Below are positions 17,813 to 26,500 of a DNA stretch of 64,000 bases, piece after piece. A program made the translations under genes and the position numbers. Source of the DNA: Allorhizobium undicola ORS 992 = ATCC 700741 (lineage in GTDB: Bacteria; Pseudomonadota; Alphaproteobacteria; Rhizobiales; Rhizobiaceae); assembly GCF_000621665.1 (NCBI RefSeq), contig NZ_JHXQ01000002.1, positions 248,001 to 312,000 of the forward strand, given 5' to 3'. The notes under the pieces were generated by a model. It did not search any database, was not told the DNA's origin, and saw only the letters and a list, made by a program, of their open reading frames with translations. Numbering within the stretch: the first letter of the stretch is position 1; every line of letters starts with the position of its first letter.

Positions 17813-17845
17813 GCTATCGTTCAACCTGAACCTCTAGGGGAAACC

Positions 17846-18919
17846 ATGAAAAAACTTACCATCGCTCTTGCGGCAACAGTTGCTTCGGTGCTGTCCTTCG
17901 GCGGCGCGGCCAGTGCTGCGGACAAGACCAAGGTCTGCTTCGTCTATGTCGGCAGCCATACGGATGGCGGCTATTCGCAGGCGCATGATCTGGGCCGCCA
18001 GGAATTGCAGAAGCATTTCGGCGACAAGATCGAAACCACCTATCTGGAAAACGTTCCGGAAGGACCGGATGCCGAGCGCGCCATCGAGCGTCTTGCCCGC
18101 GACAACTGCCAGCTGATCTTCTCCACCTCGTTTGGCTTCATGGATGCCACCATCAAGGTTGGCAAGAAATTCCCCAAGGTGAAGTTCGAACACGCCACCG
18201 GCTTCAAGTCGGCTGAAAATGTCGCCACCTATAACTCGCGCTTCTACGAAGGCCGTTACATTCTGGGCGTGATTGCCGGAAAAATGTCGAAGAAGGGTGA
18301 GGCAGGTTACATCGCTTCCTTCCCGATCCCGGAAGTGGTGATGGGTATCAATGCGTTCGAACAGGGCGCAAAGTCCGTCAACCCGAACTTCAAGATGAAG
18401 GTCGTCTGGGTCAATAGCTGGTTCGACGCAGGCAAGGAAGCCGACGCCGCCAAGGCGCTGCTGGATCAGGGCGTGGACATTCTGACGCAGCACACCGATT
18501 CCACCGCCCCCATGCAGGTTGCCGAAGAGCGCGGCATCAAGGCCTTCGGTCAGGCGTCCGACATGATCGCCGCCGGTCCGAAGTCGCAGCTCACGGCCAT
18601 CAAGGATACCTGGGGCAGCTACTACATCAAGCGCACACAGGACCTGATGGACGGCAAATGGAAGACGCAGCAGAGCTGGGATGGCCTGAAAGACGGCATT
18701 CTCACCATGGCGCCCTATACCAACATGCCCGATGACGTGAAGAAACTGGCCGAGGAAACCGAAGCCAAGATCAAGTCCGGCGAATTGCACCCCTTCACCG
18801 GCCCGATCAACAAGCAGGACGGCACGCCCTGGCTGAAGGCTGGCGAAAAGGCCGACGACGGCACGCTTCTTGGCATGAACTTCTACGTTGAAGGCGTGGA
18901 CGACAAACTGCCGAAGTGA
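17846..18919 (+). CDS. BMP-family periplasmic substrate-binding protein
   Basis: A 357-residue exported binding protein. The first 24 residues form a signal peptide ending GGAASA before ADKTKVCFVYVG. The Bmp/PnrA fold is supported by VGSHTDGGYSQAHDLGR, IFSTSFGFMDATIKVG and GYIASFPIPEVVMGINAF. The family binds nucleosides in several bacteria, so purine nucleoside uptake is the best guess, in line with the nucleoside hydrolase and gpt elsewhere in the window. There is no lipobox cysteine at the cleavage site, so the protein should be free in the periplasm. It ends the importer operon and is followed by a terminator. Confidence 0.9.
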   Translation: MKKLTIALAATVASVLSFGGAASAADKTKVCFVYVGSHTDGGYSQAHDLGRQELQKHFGDKIETTYLENVPEGPDAERAIERLARDNCQLIFSTSFGFMDATIKVGKKFPKVKFEHATGFKSAENVATYNSRFYEGRYILGVIAGKMSKKGEAGYIASFPIPEVVMGINAFEQGAKSVNPNFKMKVVWVNSWFDAGKEADAAKALLDQGVDILTQHTDSTAPMQVAEERGIKAFGQASDMIAAGPKSQLTAIKDTWGSYYIKRTQDLMDGKWKTQQSWDGLKDGILTMAPYTNMPDDVKKLAEETEAKIKSGELHPFTGPINKQDGTPWLKAGEKADDGTLLGMNFYVEGVDDKLPK

Positions 18920-18946
18920 TCTTGCAGCCAGTGTGAATAATCGTGC

Positions 18947-18977
18947 GGGGCGCTTTCAAGCGCCCCGTTTTCGTTTT
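18947..18977 (+). terminator. Rho-independent terminator of the BMP importer operon
   Basis: A perfect stem GGGGCGCTT / AAGCGCCCC with a two-base loop is followed by a T-rich tail (GTTTTCGTTTT). It lies 27 bases after the binding-protein stop. Confidence 0.85.
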
Positions 18978-19030
18978 GGCAGACTCATGCTGCTTTACCT
19001 CAGGGGTGGGCCCTCTTACTATGCGCAGAC

Positions 19031-21925
19031 CTATCGGCCCGGCCTACCCGTTTTCCCCTTCGTCCGCCCCTTGCGCTTCTGCTCCGCCGGGTCCTCATAA
19101 GACCCAGCACCCACTTTGCCGCGGATGATGGGGCGGGGGTCTGCCCCACTCTGCCCCGCCCGCAAGCTCCTCTGATCGTCGTCGCTGGCGGGGACACCGG
19201 CGGGCTTTTCCGGGAGCTTGCCGGGCACGGGTTTTTCCGTGCGGCCAACTGTCATTTCGTCCAGCGTGTTTTTGCGGAATAGGCCTGCGGTTTGTGGTTC
19301 CGCGTTGGATAGTGCCGCTTGGCTGGACGCGCGCTCCATGGCCTTTGTTTCGTCGTTGATCTGCCCGTCGCTTGGGCTCCGGGCGTTCGTCCTTCGGAAC
19401 GATTCGCCGGATCTTTCCGTCGGCTGCGCCGACCAGTCCTCACCGTCCATCGTTTCCAGTTCGATGGCCTTGAGCCGTTTGATTTCGTCGCGCAGGCGGG
19501 CGGCGGTTTCGAAATCGAGGTCGGCGGCGGCGTCGCGCATCTGTTTTTCCAGCGCGGTGAGGTGGCTTTGCAGGTTGTTGCCCACCAGATGGCCGCCCGC
19601 CGCAAAGCCCTTGCCGCTGGCGCCAGAAATGTCGGCGCGAACGTGGTCGCGTTCATAGACCGAATCCAGAATATCGGAAATCTTGGCCTTGACGGATTCC
19701 GGCGTGATGCCGTGTTCCAGGTTATAGGCCACCTGCTTTTCGCGGCGACGCGCGGTTTCATCCATGGCGCGCTGCATGGAGCCGGTGATCTGGTCCGCAT
19801 AGAGGATGACCTTGCCATCCACGTTACGCGCGGCGCGGCCAATGGTCTGGATCAGCGAGGTTTCAGAGCGCAGGAAGCCTTCCTTATCCGCATCCAGAAT
19901 AGCGACGAAGCCGCATTCGGGAATATCGAGCCCCTCGCGCAGCAGGTTGATGCCCACCAGCACATCAAAGGCGCCAAGGCGCAGATCGCGAATGATTTCA
20001 ATGCGCTCCAGCGTGTCGATATCCGAGTGCATATAGCGCACGCGCACGCCCTGTTCATGCAGATATTCCGTCAGGTCTTCCGCCATGCGCTTGGTCAGCA
20101 CCGTCACCAGCGTGCGATAACCCTTTTTGCTGGTTTCGCGGATTTCGCCCAGCACGTCGTCCACCTGCGTCTTGGCGCTGCGGATTTCCACCGGCGGATC
20201 GATGAGGCCTGTAGGACGAATGACCTGTTCGGCAAACACGCCGCCCGCCGCTTCCATTTCCCAATTGCCGGGCGTTGCGGAAACCGCCACAGTTTGCGGA
20301 CGCATCGCATCCCATTCCTCAAAACGCAGGGGCCGGTTATCCATGCAGGAGGGCAGGCGGAAGCCGTATTCCGCAAGCGTTGCCTTGCGCCGGAAGTCGC
20401 CCCGATACATGCCGCCGATCTGCGGGATCGTGACGTGCGATTCATCGATGAAAATCAGCGCATTATCAGGAATATATTCAAACAGCGTCGGCGGCGGTTC
20501 GCCCGGTTTGCGGCCCGTGAGATAGCGCGAATAGTTCTCGATGCCAGCGCATGAGCCGGTGGCCTCCAGCATTTCAAGATCGTATTTCGTGCGCTGTTCC
20601 AGCCGCTGCGCTTCCAGCAGACGACCGGCCTTTTCCAGTTCGGCAAGGCGCTGCTTCAGCTCGTCCTTGATGGATTTGATCGCGCCGTTCAGCGTGGGGC
20701 GAGGAGTGACATAGTGAGAGTTGGCATAGATCTTTACCGACTTCATATCGCCGGTTTTCTTGCCGGTCAGAGGGTCGAATTCGGTGATGGATTCGATTTC
20801 ATCGCCAAACATGGTGATGCGCCAGGCGGCATCCTCAAGGTGGGCGGGAAAAAGCTCGATCGTATCGCCGCGCACCCGGAAGGAGCCGCGCACGAAATTA
20901 ATATCCTGCCGCTTATATTGCTGCGCGACGAGATCGGCCAGCAATTGCCGCTGATCCAGCCGGTCGCCGACCGACATCTGGAAGGTCATGGCCGTATAGG
21001 TTTCGACGGAACCGATACCATAGATGCAGGATACCGAGGCCACGATAATGCAATCGTCCCGCTCCAGAATGGCGCGGGTTGCGGCGTGGCGCATACGGTC
21101 TATCTGTTCGTTGATCGAGCTTTCCTTCTCGATATAAGTATCCGAACGCGGCACATAGGCTTCCGGCTGGTAATAATCATAGTAGGATACGAAATATTCT
21201 ACCGCATTATCGGGGAAGAAGTTCTTGAATTCGGAATAAAGCTGCGCGGCGAGCGTCTTGTTGGGCGCCAGAATGACGGCGGGACGCTGCGTTTCCTCGA
21301 TCACCTTGGCCATGGTGAAGGTCTTGCCCGATCCGGTGACGCCGAGCAGCACCTGCGAACGCTCGCCGCTGTTCAATCCCTCCACCAGATCGCGAATGGC
21401 CGTGGGCTGGTCGCCAGCGGGGCTATAATCGGACGCCATGCGAATACTGATGCCGCCCTCGGATTTCGGCGGGCGGGCAGGGCGGTGCGGTGTCCAGATT
21501 TCCCCGTTTTTGAACAGCGGATTGCCGCTTTCAATGAGTTTGGATAGCGCATCCACCGTGGCGGTCACGGCATTTTTCGCCAGTTGCCCGGCTTCCTCCA
21601 GGCTCACATCCATGCCCGCCACCGGGTTTAGACCAGCCGCAGCGCGGGTTTTGGGGTCCGACGACCCGCCGATGGAGACACCGCGCGACGTTTTTGCAGC
21701 CGTTGCCTTTTGCGGCGTAGCTTCAGAGGCTTTACGGCGATGCTTGCCTGCCTTGGACGCGATCTCACGCTGTGTTTCTACGCCGGAAGCCTCGGCCTCC
21801 GCCTCCAATTGCTTCACCCAATCCGCGACAGAACCGGAAAGTTGCACGGGCGCTCCTTCAAAAGCGGCCTGAGGCGCTTCTTCGAAGCCGGGATGACTGG
21901 AGGATTTCTTCGGTGCTTTGGCCAT
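19031..21925 (-). CDS. uvrB: Excinuclease ABC subunit B with extended termini
   Basis: Damage-verifying helicase of nucleotide excision repair. The core starts near residue 160 ([16 protein letters not shown]). Walker A is GVTGSGKT near residues 195-202, and the beta-hairpin [12 protein letters not shown] and DESHVT follow. The UVR domain ([25 protein letters not shown]) comes near the C-terminus. At 964 residues it is about 300 longer than Escherichia coli UvrB: about 160 extra N-terminal residues rich in Ala, Lys and Ser, and roughly 130 after the UVR domain. The start at 21925 (MAKAPKKSS) is the best candidate, although its ribosome site is weak; another in-frame start at 22024 is possible. 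Confidence 0.93.
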   Translation of the reverse strand: MAKAPKKSSSHPGFEEAPQAAFEGAPVQLSGSVADWVKQLEAEAEASGVETQREIASKAGKHRRKASEATPQKATAAKTSRGVSIGGSSDPKTRAAAGLNPVAGMDVSLEEAGQLAKNAVTATVDALSKLIESGNPLFKNGEIWTPHRPARPPKSEGGISIRMASDYSPAGDQPTAIRDLVEGLNSGERSQVLLGVTGSGKTFTMAKVIEETQRPAVILAPNKTLAAQLYSEFKNFFPDNAVEYFVSYYDYYQPEAYVPRSDTYIEKESSINEQIDRMRHAATRAILERDDCIIVASVSCIYGIGSVETYTAMTFQMSVGDRLDQRQLLADLVAQQYKRQDINFVRGSFRVRGDTIELFPAHLEDAAWRITMFGDEIESITEFDPLTGKKTGDMKSVKIYANSHYVTPRPTLNGAIKSIKDELKQRLAELEKAGRLLEAQRLEQRTKYDLEMLEATGSCAGIENYSRYLTGRKPGEPPPTLFEYIPDNALIFIDESHVTIPQIGGMYRGDFRRKATLAEYGFRLPSCMDNRPLRFEEWDAMRPQTVAVSATPGNWEMEAAGGVFAEQVIRPTGLIDPPVEIRSAKTQVDDVLGEIRETSKKGYRTLVTVLTKRMAEDLTEYLHEQGVRVRYMHSDIDTLERIEIIRDLRLGAFDVLVGINLLREGLDIPECGFVAILDADKEGFLRSETSLIQTIGRAARNVDGKVILYADQITGSMQRAMDETARRREKQVAYNLEHGITPESVKAKISDILDSVYERDHVRADISGASGKGFAAGGHLVGNNLQSHLTALEKQMRDAAADLDFETAARLRDEIKRLKAIELETMDGEDWSAQPTERSGESFRRTNARSPSDGQINDETKAMERASSQAALSNAEPQTAGLFRKNTLDEMTVGRTEKPVPGKLPEKPAGVPASDDDQRSLRAGQSGADPRPIIRGKVGAGSYEDPAEQKRKGRTKGKTGRPGR

Positions 21926-22094
21926 GAGCCGAATATGGATAATCCGCGACCGGAAGGAAAGGGGGTGAATGCCTGTCAGAACAAAAAAGCAACATGGGGA
22001 TGTCTCTGGGCCTGTAAATTTCAAAAAAATGCTTTTGACAGGGAGATTTTAATTTTAAGAAATGTTAAAAGCCCCTGATCGTTGTGGGGCGAGA

Positions 22095-23342
22095 ATGACT
22101 GATTTCGTACTGATTGGCACGTTAGCGGGTGCCGGAATCGCTGTTGTTGCCGCCTTGCTTCTTGCAATGGTGCTGGCCAGAACCGGACTTGTGTTGCCGC
22201 AAGATCGGCGCGGCTCTGGATGTCTTGATGGATTGCGGGGATTTCTGGCTCTGTCCGTCGTGGTGCATCATTTCTGGATGTGGGTCGCTGTCACACGATT
22301 TGGTGCAGATTGGGAGCCGCCGGGGATTAATTTTGTCAATCAGCTTGGGGCAGGTGCGGTTGGTCTGTTTTTCATGATCACCGGATTTCTGTTCTATGCC
22401 TATGTGTTGCAGGGTTTTTCCGCGACATCATGGCACCGGGTTTACGTCGGACGTTTTTTCCGCATCGTTCCACTCGTCGGTTTTTCCGTCTTGGTGATCC
22501 TGATGATTATTTGCGTGCGAAACGGGACGCTGCCCGATGCGTCGGTTCTCCCTGCCCTGGTGAAATGGATCTCGACATGGGCAATGCCACCCTTGCTTGG
22601 AGAAGCAGATGCCGGACGGATCAACGCATATGTTCTGTGGTCGCTGAAGTTCGAATGGCAATTTTATATTTTTCTCTTGCCAGCCTGTGCTGTCGCCATG
22701 GACGTTCTTCGTCGGCGAAAAGGTCTTTCCAGTGATAATGCTCTGCGGCATAGCTGGATTATTCCCGCAGGTCTTCTTGGCCTGGTCATCTTGCTCAACC
22801 TGCTGCAAATTCGGTCAAAATTTTTGATATACGTCCCGCTCTTTGCGGCTGGAATGCTCGCCAACGAAGCCAGCCGTATCGAACGGCTCGCCTCGGCCTT
22901 GCGGACATCACGGGCAAGTGTCGCGGCGGGGGGTGCGCTTATCTCCGCCATGCTGGTCAGCCCAACGCCCTATGGCTGGTCGATGCCGCTCTTTGGATTT
23001 TTCTTCCTCTGCGTCGTCTGCGGCAACAGCATGGGTGGCCTGCTACGATTGAGGGCTGCCTGTGCGCTGGGCGAGTGTTCCTTTGGCCTTTATCTCATGC
23101 ATGGCATCGTATTGAGCCTGTTCTTCACGGACGCGGGTAAAGGTCTCGATCCGCTCATTCTACCATTTTTCCTTCCGCTGCTCGTCGTAATCTCGATTGC
23201 CGTCTCCGTGGTTGGACATGTCCTCATTGAAAAACCCGGCATCCGGCTTGGAAGACGCCTGTTAAGCATGACGCAGGTTAACGGCCCCAGCGTGGAGCGA
23301 AGCGGTTTGGCTGCCAAGCAAGCCGCACGTGTCTCCATATAA
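22095..23342 (+). CDS. Acyltransferase-3 family membrane protein (OafA/YrhL type)
   Basis: A 415-residue polytopic protein. It carries the family features LDGLRGFLALSVVVHHFW (with the catalytic-type His near residue 56), GAVGLFFMITGFLFYAYV and RFFRIVPLVGFSVLV. About ten hydrophobic helices are visible. Members O-acylate cell-surface polysaccharides, lipopolysaccharide or peptidoglycan; the substrate here is unknown. The start at 22095 is preceded by GGGGCGAG. It lies just upstream of the RTX gene with a 160-base gap, possibly coincidentally. Confidence 0.85.
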   Translation: MTDFVLIGTLAGAGIAVVAALLLAMVLARTGLVLPQDRRGSGCLDGLRGFLALSVVVHHFWMWVAVTRFGADWEPPGINFVNQLGAGAVGLFFMITGFLFYAYVLQGFSATSWHRVYVGRFFRIVPLVGFSVLVILMIICVRNGTLPDASVLPALVKWISTWAMPPLLGEADAGRINAYVLWSLKFEWQFYIFLLPACAVAMDVLRRRKGLSSDNALRHSWIIPAGLLGLVILLNLLQIRSKFLIYVPLFAAGMLANEASRIERLASALRTSRASVAAGGALISAMLVSPTPYGWSMPLFGFFFLCVVCGNSMGGLLRLRAACALGECSFGLYLMHGIVLSLFFTDAGKGLDPLILPFFLPLLVVISIAVSVVGHVLIEKPGIRLGRRLLSMTQVNGPSVERSGLAAKQAARVSI

Positions 23343-23502
23343 ATTGGCTTATCGCTTGAATTGCTAAACTAGCCCAGAATTCGCCGTTGAGTTTAACTGC
23401 TTATGAATTGCATCCTCACGAGCCAAAGATATTTTGCGCCCGCCCTGAGAGGCGCGGGAAAATTTCAGGCCGGATTTCAGGCTGGTGTGGGGACACAATT
23501 TC

Positions 23503-26500
23503 ATGACGAGCTATGCTGATATTTTGAATCAGATTTCTACAACCGGCAGCAGCAGTGTCAATTTGGCCGATGACAAGGCAAGCCTCACTCTAGCCCAGGC
23601 GCTGTCGCTGGCCTCGCAAGGTGTGGTCTTCGCAAGTGGCGACACCATCGAAATTCAGGATGCCGCCGCTACCCTGCAAACCTTGACCGGCGATCAGGTC
23701 TCCACTCTCAAGACACTGGGTGTTGATGCGGTTCTCGCAAACGACACTGTCCTTGCCCTGAGCGTCGCGCAGGTCGAGGCATTCGCACAACAGAATATTT
23801 CGATTTCTTCTGAATATGCTACACTCAGCGAGGCAAGTGGACCGACCGTCATTGACGGCGGCGCGCAATCCGGACGCGAGAGCATCTCTACGCAGACGAA
23901 CGGTGATTACCTGATCGCCTATTTGGTCATCAACGGCTCTTCGTCGAGTGTTTTCGCAAGTCTTTATGACTCCGACGGCGTGCAAACCAAACAAATTGAC
24001 CTTTCACAACTGGATATAGCTTCGTATCTGACGACAACCGCAATTTCCGGCGGTGGTTATGTCGTGACGTGGGTTGAGTCGGACGCTTCCGGGGACAGTG
24101 TCTTTAGCGCCCAGCTTGATGCCAGCGGCAACCTCGTAGGGTCCGTAGATCTTCTGGCATCGGCCGGGCTCTACTATGCGCCAACGGTTACGGCGCTTTC
24201 CGACGGCGGCTACATTATCGTCTGGCAGTCCAATACAAATGAAGTTTATGAGGCTCGCTATGACTCAAGTGGAAATCTGCTAGGATCCGTTGAGCTTCTC
24301 GACAGCAATACCCCTGATTATACTGGGAGTCTGGGTAATCTTGACGAGCTTAAGGTGGGTGCTGTCGTCGAGTTGGGTGACGGCAAGGTTCTGGTCCTTT
24401 GGAACTCCTACTCGATCGATGGCAGCAGCACTGGCGTTGCCGCACAAATCATCAGTTCGACAGGTGCTCTTGTCGGGTCGGCCTTTGCCATCAATGAGAC
24501 AACGACCTCGGCACAGTCCGGCGGATCGGCAGCGACGCTGGAAGATGGCACGATAGCGGTGTCCTGGATCTCATTGCGCAAAGTGTATTTGCGCCTACTC
24601 GACGCCGACGGCAATTTCGTGACATCCGAAGTTCAGGTAAGCACCGACTCTGCCTCGGCAACGTCTGTGACAGCACTGGAAGGCGGCGGCTTTGTTCTGG
24701 CGTGGCGGCTGACCGCTTCGAGTGATACGCAGATTGCCTATCGTGTGTATGATGCCGATGGCAACGCAAAGACGGCGGCCATTTATATCGATGCCAATGA
24801 CGGTCAGATAGACCGGGTTCCAACGGTCGAAGCGCTGGATGGCGGCGGCTACATTATTGTATGGACGAAAAATTCATCGAACGTCGAAACCCTCTATGCG
24901 GAGGTTTTCGACGCAAACGGAACGCTGGTGGGAAGCCGGATCGAGATTGGTGGGTCTTCCGGCGTTGGCTCCTATTCGGTGGATACGTTTTCTGATGGCG
25001 GTTTCGCAATTACATGGTCGGTAAACGGCGTAAGCTATGTCGCGACCTTCCGGAACGACACGGCTGCGGCCACGTTATCGACGACTGCGTCGGGTCTCTC
25101 CGCTTTGACGGCAAGCGATGCCTCCGATCTTGCGGAACTGGGGATTACGACCATTACCGTTTCCGATAGCGCCGATGTTTCGCTGACGAAGGCGGTAGCG
25201 GCCGCGCTTATTGCGGTCACGGGGCTACACATTGTCGGCGACGCAAGTATTTCGGTGACGGGAACAGGTTCTTCGATTGACGACTTTACGGCTTCCGAAA
25301 TTGCCAGCCTCGCCAGCCTTGGTGTTTCTGCGATCGATTTGAGCGATGATGCGGCCACGCTAACGCTTGCGCAGGCGCTTGCTTATGTGAATGCGGGCAT
25401 CTCATTCGCCAGCGGTGATGCGCTGACCGTGCAATTGTCATCGACTGATTTTTCGGCGCTGACGTCTACTGAGCGCACCCAGCTTGCCGAACTCGGCGTT
25501 CATACGCTTGATCTCAGCGATAATGCTATTTCGCTGACGGTCGAGGAGATAACAACCTTGCGGAACACGGGCCATTCCAGCGAGGGCCTGAGTTTTGCTT
25601 CGGCCGATGTGGTGACGCTTGCCGACACCAGCGCCAATATCGCGGCCCTTTCGGCCGAGAATATCGCAACGCTGGCAAGCTGGGGCGTGGACCAGATTCA
25701 ACCGACTGACGGTACGGTGACGGTCAGCCTGACGCAGGTTGAGGCTCTGGAAACGGCTGGCATCGGTTTTACGGCAGCCAGTAGCGTGGTGCTTTCGGCT
25801 GAAGTGGCCACTATTGCCGCCTTGACGACGACCGAGATTGCCGCCCTTGCGGCAGCCGGGGTGGATGAGGTTTCCGTCGATGGCGACATCAGCCTGAGCG
25901 TCAGCCAGATTGAGGCCTTCCTCAGCAATGGTCTGGCGCTGGAAGCCACGGACCACAAAGTGATGATCTCCGACACGGGCGCGAATTTCGCGAGCCTTTC
26001 GGCCACGGGCATTGCCGCTCTGGCCACGCTTGACATTGCTTCAGATGGCAAGATCTGGCTGGATGCCTCGGACAATAAGGTGACACTCACCTTCACCCAG
26101 ATCGAGGCCTATACCACAATCAACGCCAGCTTCAGCGATACCGACCTGCTTTCGATCACGACCACGTCGAGCGAACTGGCAAGCCTTTCCTCGTCTGATC
26201 TTGCGGAGGCTGCGGCACTTGGCGTGACCCTTGTGACCTCCTCATCCACGACCATCGACGTTTCGGCGGCATCACTTGCGCTGATCCGCACGGCAGGCCT
26301 GACCTTCGATAGCACCGTCACCACCCGTTATGCCGATACGGCTGCGACGCTGCTGGCCACCGCCGCCGATGATTTGACGGCATGGAAGGCGCTTGGCGTG
26401 GACGAGCTGCGCCTGGCTGATAGTGGTACCAACATTGCTGCGCTCACCTCTGCCAATATTGCCGCACTCGATACCCTTGGCATCAGCACGATTGACGTGA

